Below are positions 20,742-30,484 of a stretch of 64,000 nt of DNA, one piece after another. The stretch is from Scolanthus callimorphus (lineage: Eukaryota; Cnidaria; Anthozoa; Actiniaria; Edwardsiidae): assembly GCA_033964015.1 (NCBI GenBank), contig CM066914.1, positions 18,759,023 through 18,823,022 of the forward strand, given 5' to 3'. The translations under genes and the position numbers were made by a program. How positions within the stretch are numbered: the stretch's first letter is position 1; each line of letters starts with the position of its first letter. The notes below the pieces were generated by a model that was not told the DNA's origin, searched no databases, and was given only the letters and a program-made list of their open reading frames with translations.

Positions 20742-23722
20742 ATGGAGGATTTGAGCGAGAATTTGGAATGGAATATGAATCAAAAGCCTTGTGGTGAACG
20801 GCGAGCAAGTGAAATTCCATTGTCTTTAAAGAGACTTGTGTTACAAAGGAATGGGACTTTAGCAAAGGTGAACAAGAAGCTACTGTTTTTCAAGTATTTC
20901 TACTTCGTGTTTTACAGCGCCGTTGGGACAACGTATCCTTTCATCTCGCGATATTTTCACCAAATCGGTCTGTCCTCGGGTCAGGTTCAAGCGCTATCCG
21001 GGGTGCGTCCGGCGGTTCATCTTGTGTTCGGACCGATGTGGGGTTACCTAGGGGATCGATATATCTCGAAAAAGATGATCATTCAGTTTTCGTTGTTCAC
21101 CTGGCTCGTAGGGACTATTTCGTTAGCTTTTCTCGAGCCTACAGGACAAGTCTGCCAAGTTGTTTTCATGAACGAGACAAACACCAAAGTGATAAATTAC
21201 ACTGAGATGAAGACGGGTTTCTTTAGAAGACGAAGATCAATAATAGAAGTTACAGAGACACCGTTGGCGTTTAGTGATACATACGAACGTCCTGGTGTTA
21301 GTCATACCAGAGAGACACCCCCTGTTTTACCCAAGTTCGGCTCCGGGTCTGGCTCTGAGAGCGACCTGGACGATTTCTCATTCTCAGGCAGTGGCGCACT
21401 CGCATCCGGCGAGGAAGACGTCATATTGAAGCAAGGGAGTAAACATTCCTCGATCGAGGTTGTTTCCCTGCAGGCGATGTCCGAAGAGGTTGATCCTAAA
21501 TTAGTGAAGAGGAATGTCCTACGCGAGAGCCCGTCAAAGCTGTATGCCATTTTTGTCATGGCATTAGTACTAGTAGGCGTGGTCGAACTGTTCGCCTGTC
21601 CAGCCATTGTATTATTAGATTCCGTGCTTCTGAGTCGACAACACGAAGAAAACTTCTCATACGGACATCAAAGGCTGTTTGGATCCCTTGGATATATGGT
21701 TTTATTTTTCATCGTCAGTACCCTCCTTGAGAAATCCGCGCGTCCAGTCTGTGGCGATTTATTCCACGACTATATTATCTGTTTCTGTTTCTTCTGCTTC
21801 ATGACAGTTCTAACCCTAGTGGTGACGGTGAAATTTGACATTCAACTGCACCCCCCTGATCAGGATCCCTACCTGAGGATTAAATCCATATTTTATGACC
21901 GCCATCATGGAACTTTGCTAGCCACAGTGTGTTACACGGGCTTTAACCACTATCTGCTCAGCCACTACTATAATTCCATTCTAGCGGATACCTCCACTAG
22001 CTATAACACCGCGGTGGCTATAAATTTCTTCCGCTTCATTGGTGAGCCCGTGGCATTCTTCCTCAGCAGTATCATTCTGAACAGAGCAGGGAAGATCAAT
22101 GTAATGTTCGGGATACCTGTGGTAACTGCGCTCAATCTCCTATGCAGCTCGTTCGTTACCAGTCCCTGGCACTTGGTGCCGCTGGGATTTCTGGATAGCT
22201 TCACATACGGAATATCTTGGGTAGCGTACGCCACATACCTCGTCAACTCGGCGCCTTTAGACTGCACGTCCACGATACAAGGTAAAGTGACCAGGAGCTC
22301 ATTTATAGGAGCCTCGATCCAGCTAATCTTGCCTCACGCTGCGCAAATGATTGTTTATCAAAACGAAACATTCTTAGCTCCAGCGAGAGACCCGAATTTT
22401 TGCAGTTTTGGGAAGAAAACGCTAGATTTAATCACTGTAGGTCAAACCCAGTTTGCATTTAATATAAGGCAAGATTTTCTGAGGGGATGGAAAACTTTTA
22501 TGCAATACTTTTTTAGAATCTTTGCGTTTGGCTAATCTGAGAGCAAGGAATCAGCTGGATGCTGTATAGTTCTCTAACAAGAAACCATTACTAACAGCAA
22601 GAATCCCACATAATGTACTGCTGTACGTAATATCAGTAACTACGAGGGGCATACGCAGGATTCTGAAAACCTTCGGCGTACGCATGATTTGGCAAATCTA
22701 CAGTCAGAATCCAGTGCGCCGAGACATTTGCAAGCTAGTGCCTGCTGGCCTATAGGCTGTGTACACCACTGACTCGTCACTTCGCAGGGGAGGCTCTGGG
22801 TTCGAGAATGGAAACAACACTAATACAAGATTCTTATTCTTAGTAATGGAACCTATTGGTACTATGCCATCTCATTTCCCCCTCTTGTCAGTTCTATATA
22901 TTTTTAGCTCCATGTTCTTTTCCCAAACGCCTTCGTGAAAAACGTTCAGTATGCGCGTTCCTTTATGCACTTCAGAATGAGGATAAGAGGAGAACACTTG
23001 CATTTCGTTCAGGCTCCTTGTTCTGCCTCGTCCCTAGGCGACTCTATTTGGTAGAAACAGAGAGAAAAGCCTCTTGCGAGTGTTCTGGTAGCGAGCGTGC
23101 AATGCATCTTGGGAACGGTTCGTTTTCGCAATGCATCATGGGAAGTTCTTCGCCCTTCCCATGATGCCTTTCGCGCTAGCTCGCTCCCAGTCGCTCTCGC
23201 CTCGAAAATCACTAGAACGCGCCTTAAGGTACGAGGCAGCTCTTTGTTTAGATTTATACTGAAAATTTTCCCGATTTAAGTGAGCGCGCAAAAGTAGCAA
23301 TAAGGTAGCCGTTCCATGTAACGTATCGCCCTAATCCAAGCCTAATCTTATTGTTTCCAGGTGTCGTACATAGCGCATATTGGGGTCTGGGCGGAGGCCT
23401 TGGCTTGGTGATCGGGACTAACATGATCATACTAATAGGCCCTGGGTCAGCACTACGACTCTTCTCTATCCTCTCGCTCATCAGCGCCGGAATATTCACC
23501 ATAGGACTACGAGGGTTTTATTTCTCTGAACCGAACTATTATACCTCTGTCTCACGCTATATAAACAACAGAGGAGGCGCCAAGTGCGAAGTTGTCCCTC
23601 CTGGGAAGCCTGTGGTAGCTCGGGCGGAATGTACTCCAGCTAACCCTAGTCTTGATGTGGGAGGTAAACTGTCATTAGTGGAAGCAAAAAGGATAGGAAG
23701 AAATGGAGGAACGAGGCATTGA
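20742..23722 (+). CDS. MFSD6-like major facilitator protein D (two exons)
   Basis: This MFSD6-family membrane protein has exon 1 at 20742-22281 (ending ATA CAA G, phase 1) and exon 2 at 23361-23722, after TTTCCAG; 633 residues. Signatures are FYSAVGTTYPFISRYFHQIG near residue 55, GVRPAVHLVFGPMW, a later LLDSVLLSRQHEE segment and HSAYWGLGGGLG in exon 2. It is the most diverged of the four: the NWYIDD block near membrane segment 8 is replaced by YYNSILAD. The large loop has sequons and an acidic Ser-Gly stretch (GSGSGSESDLDDFSFSGSG). The tail is long, basic and glycine-containing. Exon 1 is also open past its donor to 22535, but that extension lacks the family's last helices. Substrate unknown. 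Confidence 0.88.
23023..23245. repeat. Inverted-repeat element in MFSD6-like D intron
   Basis: The left end GCCTCGTCCCTAGGCG pairs imperfectly with the right end CGCGCCTTAAGGTACGAGGC. Internal GCAATGCATCWTGGGAA blocks are repeated. No coding content. Probably a MITE; target site not resolved. Confidence 0.45.
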
Positions 23723-25338
23723 ACTGCTGATCTGATGAGACGGATAGTGACAGTGGATATTTCTTGGAGTAAACTGCTCTGTTATTGTGGAACCACAGAT
23801 TGTTTCAAAGGAATATAAATGTTATCTATACACAGCATGAAGAAACCTTGGTGTACACCTATTTGAGAAAAGGTTGCATCGTCACAAATGTCTGATGTAG
23901 CCCGCGGTGCATCATGGGAGAAACTAAGAAGACATCATGTTAACTCAGTACAAAATGTCTTGCGAGCAATGTATTTTTAGTCCCACCAATCTCATTGTCT
24001 CTGCGTTTGTGCATAGATGTTATTTTCAGGGGGGGGGGGGGGCTACACTGCGAACCAATCAGATTGCAGGATGCGCGCGCGAATTCAAAATGGATATAAT
24101 TAAAACATATCGGTTTCATGGTTTCAAGTTTGATTTCCTTTACAAAAATAGGTGATAAAGGTGATATTGCACACTGCCGACTTACCGACGTTGCATAACT
24201 TCCTTTAGGAAATCCATTATTACCAGTTTGGAAGGTCTGTAAGTATTTTTTGTCATATCTTGGCGAAAAGACCAGACAAATTCACCAAAACTTGCAGATT
24301 TTCATAAAACATCGTTCTCTCTGTCGCCATGTTGTTTCTCGATCATAGGGTCTGGTGAGGATTTTGAAAAAAATACACAGGCAGCCCACGTAGATTATTA
24401 GTTGCGATTGAGTGATCACGTGTAATGTCACTCCATTATATAACTAAAACGGCCTCTTGTTATGAAATATCATCTACGTTCCATTACTGGATTAAAGCAA
24501 TGACAAATAACCTTTTTTTCTGATTGGACACAGTGCGTTTCTTATATAACTACAAAGGAATCTTGTTATTTTGTTATGTAGTCAACTGCACATGTCATTG
24601 GCGTAAGGGAATAAAGCGCATCCCTGACTTACGCTCATGTATGTTACACAGTTTTGCCCCAACCTCGGATGCAGATATATTTTCATTATTAAATCTTTAC
24701 TACGGTTATCATATATTTTCCTCTGAGATCTATTGTAAAACCGGATTTAGGTGATATATTACAACCTTGTATCATTCCTGGTAATGATTCCCCCCCCTCC
24801 CCCCCCAAAAAAAAAATTCAGCCAGTACCTATTATATAGATTTAGGCACTGCCTAAAAGAGGAGCTCGAATCAATACATTACTGCCATCGAGGTATCGAC
24901 TTTTCTAATTATGATGACTACGTCATTCCACGTGACCTTGATGGTGCATCCCCCTTGTCTCTAACGTGTTTGGCCACCTAGCGATGTTCCGTTCTCGAGA
25001 TATTTAATTTTTTCTTTCTTGATGGGAGCCCTGTGGATCCATACATACGTTATTCTCTTAACTATGAAGCATCCGCTGGCGCGCTTGGCGCGCCGGAGCT
25101 CCGCTACAAACTCACATGGAAAATAGCGTGTTTGAATTTCTCTGACATAACTAGAAACACTTGCCATTCGTTATGTAATAAATATCGAGCGAAAAGAAGA
25201 CTTCAAAGTACTTTGTGGGACACGTGAAATTTGTGTATAAAACTCCAATAATTTCTTGTTATTCTTTAGTCAGCCTGAACTAGTTTAGAGATACAGTCCA
25301 AGTTTTGCTACCCTTTGCCCTTTCCTGACGCTCCAAGG
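23723..25338. other. Intergenic region, no gene seen
   Basis: It contains a repeat (about 23850-23970; CATGGGAGAAACTAAGAAGA, also at 5385) and G-run or C-run microsatellites at 24030 and 24790. The short frames have no recognisable content. Confidence 0.5.
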
Positions 25339-28300
25339 ATGAATACTTCGGGATATTCAGTTTTTGCCGTCGAACAAGAAAAAGGTAAAATCCACCTGCT
25401 GTTTTTATGTGAAATTATGTATGGTATCCTAACAATATGGGGTAACAGGACAATCACTTAATACGATTTGCAATAAATTTGATAGTCAGAATCAGTCTTG
25501 GTTGCTTGTACAAAATATAATTCCCGTTCTCTTGACCGTAAAATTCAAACCAATTCAAACCGTAAGATCCAAACCAAACACGCATGCTACATACTATAGG
25601 GAGGGGATAGCATCGTGCTAGCCTTCGTATCGGAATTCTAAAAGGATGTCCTGCTTGATTCAAATTCATTTTACTAAGTCAATGTTGAATTCAGCGATGT
25701 GTTCGGATAGGAGTTTTGTATTAAGAAATTCATGTATGAAAACGAACTTGTGTTATTTAGAAAAACAGCTTTGTTCCCTTTTGGAGTGACCTAGCCGGTC
25801 GCAGTACACCGTTCCATTCGTTGCGCATTCAGGAGTTTTTATTAAGAAATTTATGTATGAAAAACGAACTTGAAAATTGGGATGGGTTTAATTAGAAAAC
25901 AGGTTTGTTTCTTCTCTTTTGGGTGACCTAGCCGGTCGCAGTACACGGTTCCATTTGGTAAACTCGCGTTCCTAGTACTTTTTCTTCGCTTTCATACTAG
26001 CAAATGGGCACACTGAGAGCTCTCAAATTTCAACATATTGTTCTGCTACGATTGACGAATTTCAAATGACAAGGGCGGAAAGTCGTTAAATAACACTCCA
26101 AGCAACGATTTATATCGTTCGAAACAGTATCGTTCTCTCGCATGGCTTTTGTTGATGATCGAAGTAATGGCGAAAGGACTGTAATCTAGACTTTTCCGTT
26201 TGTGATTTACAGTGGATTTCAGATTTGTGTCGTAAGTAATTCGCACTTACTTTTCGTTTACTCCTATACGTTTTGCTGGGTTCAGAATTGGTGTTGGTTT
26301 ACTACAGTCATGTGAGATCCACTCTATAATTATGTCTATAATTGTGTAGTGTAGTGTTGGAATTGCTGCTTGTGTGTGGTGTAGTGTACTGACTTGTCGT
26401 TGTTTCGATTTTTATTCTCTTGTTGTGTAGGTTTGTAACTCTTGTTCTGTCAAATCTTGCGGAAGCTGTCATTTAGCTATAGAGTCCTATAGTGTGGCGT
26501 CACAAATTTGAAAAAAAATTGAATTCCAGATTTTAGTCCACGGATAATGAAAGAACTTCGAAGAACGTTGCATGCAAAAATGAGGTGAATCGGTTGAAAC
26601 GCGACCGAGCTATGGCCCAATGAATACATAATTTTCTTTAACAAATCACTGTATTTTGGACTCAGTTCATAACTTTATGAACTGAACCAAAAATACAGTG
26701 ATTTGTTAAAGAAAATTATGTATTCAGCGGGCCGTATCTCGGTCGCGTTTCAACCGATTCACCCCTTTTTTGGTGTGTAGCTTTCAATCACAAATAGTGC
26801 TAAATTGAAAATGTTGTTTTTGTGACGTCATCACTTTAGGACTCTATTGGGTCAATTAACATAGGAGCCGGTAGTCAGAAAGTTCACTCCCTCTCTATCA
26901 GCCACTTCGGCGCTTTATCATGGTCTATGGGCCTTTATTACACGGCAGCCATCTTGGGTATTCATGATGGGTAATCACTCGTAGTCATGATGAGGGCTGC
27001 ACATGCAAGAACACAAACGATTTATCCAAGATGGCTGCGTGTGATAAAGACCCATACAATTACTTTGCTCCAAAAGGTCTTTTCCTTGCACTAACTCCAC
27101 ATTTTACGAACGTAATTTTGATTATAACAACTTTGTCACATCACAACGACGGAAATAGCACTTAGGCTCAAACACCTGCATTCCATCCAGAGTCCAGTCC
27201 ATGGTGCATCAATTTTACTCATCCGATCCCTTTAGCTCTCCGGAACAACTTATAAATGCTTCTCATTGTTTTCTATAGATGCGCGAAAAGCCAAGATTCG
27301 CCGTACAACGTTGATTCCATTCCACCGCTCGTTGCTGGAGATGTCGTTTATTCAACACCCTTACCCAAGCAATGAGTTGATTAACACTCTCAGCGTGCAG
27401 ACTGGCAAATCGGTCAAGTTTATCAGGGTAAGTTTAATTAGGGCGACAAGGCCTTAAAGAGCAGGTATAGTATGACTGTGAAATGTGCCGCGACAAAGTT
27501 GTGCCGCGCCGCGACCGCGACCGCGACCGCGACCGCGACCGCGACCGTGCCGCGACTACGCGATTTCATTCCGTGTCTACAGCAGGCCAGGTTCAGTGCC
27601 GCGACCGTGACAGTGTCGCGACCACGACAGTGCCGCGACCGTGACAGTGCCGAGACCACGACAGTGCCGCGACCGTGACAGTGCCCCGACCGCGACAGTA
27701 CCGTGACAGTGTCGCGACCATTCTCGCACCCAGAGCTCCCCGACTCGCTCCTCGCAGGGGAGGCTCTGGTGACATCCATTTGAGGACCGTTGCTGATTAG
27801 CTGGTTTTGAACGTTGGTACATGCGCAGAAAGATCTTTCTCTCAACGGCTCTGTATCAAATCTCGGGCATGCGTCAGTGGCTGTCACCAGAGCCTCCCCC
27901 CAATCTCGTACCCAGAGCCCGTCATCTTTTGGCCAGCGGCAAGATTCAGGGCTCTGGGGGAATCGTTTTTTTTTTTAACCCCAGATTCTGGTTTCCGGTT
28001 TGAACGTTATATGAAAGTTCGTTACGTTTTTGTCCTACCAGGCATGCTCACAAATCGGATTCCCCCAGAGCCCTGAATCTTGCCGCTGGCCAAAAGATGA
28101 CGGGCTCTGGGTACGAGATTGAGCCTCCCCCGCGAGGAGACGAGCCGGGGAGCTCTGGGTAAGAGAATGTGTCGCGCACTTTTCGCGGTCATACAAAATC
28201 TGCTCTAGCTGTTTGATTACTGCGGGAGGGTATAGGGTACTCTAGTCAGTGTAGTGGGTTAGTAAGTTGTGAGACCTGCACTGAGGAATAAGGATGGGCA

Positions 28301-28800
28301 ACTTACGACGTCCCTATGACATGTTACTAAAAATAGACGCTAGCAATGATGGGAGCAATACTTATCACGATTTCTACTCTTCACAATGGACTCTTGGTTG
28401 TACACACAAACGATATAACTTAATCAAACAAATATGTGTTGTTTTTTTTCAGCTCTGGTTCACCAACCGTAGGTACCGCGAAAGAGGTCCTAAGGCGGGC
28501 CGTTATTCAGAAGGCTTCTCTGTCTACCTAACGAATAGTCCCCCAGTCTTGGACCAGGTCGATAAAGGGCACAGCAGAGAGATGTTTCCGTTGGTGCCCA
28601 GCCTCGATTCCAATTTCCACCACAGCGCTCCCGAGCACGACTATGACAAGCCCCCAGCTTGGCACAACTCACACGCAAAACTGACCTCGAAAGCAAAGTT
28701 TTGTCCACCACAGGCGTTTGCTCGAGTCCCCGTGCCGGGTAAACGGTATTTTGAGAACAGCAAATCCGAGATTCCCATCCAAGAATACATACCGTCATAA
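25339..28800 (+). CDS. Atypical homeodomain protein (three exons)
   Basis: This is a predicted DNA-binding transcription factor of 180 residues. Exons are 25339-25384 (phase 1), 27279-27427 (phase 0) and 28453-28800, all with GT..AG borders. The spliced frame gives a homeodomain at about residues 18-75. It has a basic N-terminal arm (KIRRTT, with the arm Arg), helix-1 Leu and Phe at the canonical L16 and F20 positions, and recognition helix SVKFIRLWFTNRRYRERG with the invariant W48, F49, N51 and R53. The intron falls between residues 46 and 47, a common homeodomain intron site. Position 50 is Thr and position 40 is Lys, both unusual. The rest is Pro/His/Ser-rich and matches no partner domain I know. 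I cannot assign a homeobox class. The short first exon is the least certain part. Confidence 0.8.
25710..25957. repeat. Imperfect direct repeat in homeobox gene intron 1
   Basis: Two copies of about 120 bp share AGGAGTTTT..TATTAAGAAATT, TATGAAAA(A)CGAACTTG and GTGACCTAGCCGGTCGCAGT. Confidence 0.7.
26479..26847. mobile_element. Foldback MITE in homeobox gene intron 1
   Basis: The ends ATAGAGTCCTATAGTG and the complement of CACTTTAGGACTCTAT pair, as do CGTCACAAA and TTTGTGACG. The centre is a near-perfect hairpin around 26640-26725 (CAAATCACTGTATTTTGG and complement). No coding sequence; target duplication not resolved. Confidence 0.7.
27511..27717. repeat. GCGACC hexamer array and degenerate GTGACAGTGCCGCGACC array
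   Basis: Six GCGACC hexamers (27511-27546) are followed from 27600 by an 18-bp-type degenerate repeat to 27717. It starts 84 bp after the exon 2 donor of the homeobox gene. It makes spurious open frames on both strands. Confidence 0.85.
27720..28160. mobile_element. MULE-like foldback element, host of a nested insertion
   Basis: It begins ATTCTCGCACCCAGAGCTCC and ends in the complement, GGAGCTCTGGGTAAGAGAAT. Inner arms GGGGAGGCTCTGGTGACA and TGTCACCAGAGCCTCCCC pair. GTGTCGCG lies close to both ends, but the left flank is itself repetitive, so this may be coincidence. A second element is inserted at 27901-28121. Confidence 0.6.
27901..28121. mobile_element. Nested foldback MITE with 10-bp target duplication
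   Basis: The ends CAATCTCGTACCCAGAGCCC and its exact complement form arms of over 60 bp, continuing through CATCTTTTGGCCAGCGGCAA. AGCCTCCCCC flanks both sides (27891-27900, 28122-28131), a 10-bp duplication of host-element sequence. A 9-10-bp duplication suggests a Mutator-like transposase. The termini resemble those of the host element. Confidence 0.8.
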
Positions 28801-30484
28801 AATTATGAATATATGCCCATGGGCTCATATTTTTTCACATTTAGAATGACCTTTTACAACTATTTGAAAAAGGTTGTACGTTACGATTGATGTTGTTTCG
28901 AAGCCCTAGTGACTTAGATAAATACAGCGGAAAAGTTCACAGTGAAAGCTTTATGAGAGTGAAGGTATTCAGGTAGCAGAATTATTTGGTCCCCCAAAAA
29001 ACCCTCTATTGCGCTGTCCGCATACAGTAAAAACCCGCATAAAAGAACAGGTGTTTTGGGGAATCAGGCTGATTTTGTTCTTGTATATTGGGTGTCTTCT
29101 GCAAAATCAGCCTGAAAATGTTCTTAAGGTGTTCTTAAAGTTGTTTCTTAACATCAAGTACTTGATTGGTAGAAAGGTGACAGTCATTTAGTAACAACAA
29201 TTAGTTGTTAAGTCTAAAAAACAATTGCTAAAATATATACTGGAATTCCTGCTGTAGAACTGTGTGTGCATGGTCTAGCGCATCATATTGATCTCGGTAC
29301 TCTACCACACAGTGGGTTACTGTACTCGAATCTAACTGGCAGCAATTTTTTAATACAAGAAAAATTTTCATTTTTCAGGCTGCATGTGTTCTTATGTATA
29401 ACGTACCTTTTTGACCAAATTTCAGCCTGAGTGTTCTTAAACCACATGTTCTTTTATGCGGGTTTTTACTGTATTGCAGACACAAAACCCGCAAGAAAAG
29501 CCAAGAGATTTTTTAATTCGTATACGGAAGAGGGAAGAACAGCAAGAAACGCAATCGAGTGTTTGCGCTAGCCAGGGGGGGTTTTCGAATTATAAAAGGT
29601 TTGTTGTAGTAAAATGCTTTTGTTGCAGGGAGAATATATTTCGGATGATTTTGTTTGGTTTGACAAAAGCTTTATATTTCTAAGCTTTATAAATGTAATG
29701 TCAATTAGTCAATTAGTGCGAGGTGAAGACTTGTATATTACTATAGTGGAACGTACGTATATTGGTTTGATTTGTGTTTAATAAAAGTATAGATACTGAT
29801 ATAGATTTTTGCCCTCTCTTTTATGTAAGCGGCTCTCTTTTATGTAAAGCGGCCTTAGATGGGGTGTACATGATTGACTACGGTAGAATTTGAAGAAAAA
29901 TAATAAAATGCAATTGTTGACTGCATCGAGTAAAAGCTCTTCTCAAGCTTTTCAAAACGGATTATCTCAGTTAGACAGAGGGAATGGATATAGCTTGCAC
30001 CTTCACAAACGTTATTTTTTTGGCGCTCCAAAATTTTCGATGGCACAACGAACAAGAAAGACTCTCAAAGACCTTGGCCTCTAACCGCAGCTTTTGGCGC
30101 TCGTTTTTACACACTAATACACATCCCGCCGTTTCAAGGACTTTGTTTCATACGATATTTGTAATCGATGTCGCCTTGCTGTAATTCAGCAATGGCAATT
30201 GGATAAATATTTCTATCTATCTATCTATCTATTTCGCACCCTGGCCAACGAGAAGGCAGGATAAGACACAGTCATAGAATATCATGTTTATTTATACTGA
30301 TTACTGTGGTCTCTTCCATAATGTGTCACTTCTATGAAATGTAAAATCTTTAGAATGCGAAGAACAATGCTATAGTTTGTTACAGTTATATAATTATGGC
30401 AACAGCGTCTAAAATGTGTGATAGGGTTGACATCTTTAGATACAGATTGTTGGTTTAAATCAATCACCATTTATAAAATAAATC
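28801..30484. other. Intergenic region after the homeobox gene
   Basis: No gene is seen. It holds a Tc1/mariner-type MITE (29025-29471) and a CTAT microsatellite (about 30210-30232). A TTTATT near 30288 could be the HCN gene's poly(A) signal on the minus strand. Confidence 0.5.
29025..29471. mobile_element. Tc1/mariner-type MITE
   Basis: The 447-bp element has perfect 25-bp terminal inverted repeats starting CAGTAAAAACCCGCAT and is flanked by TA on both sides (29023-29024, 29472-29473). A CAGT terminus and TA duplication are typical of Tc1/mariner-derived MITEs. Internal TTCTTAA- and AATCAGCCTGA-type subrepeats occur. It has no transposase. Confidence 0.85.

Noticed and set aside
28490..28828. 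112-residue reverse frame over homeobox exon 3
   Set aside because: Complement of a spliced exon with consistent phase; no recognisable content.
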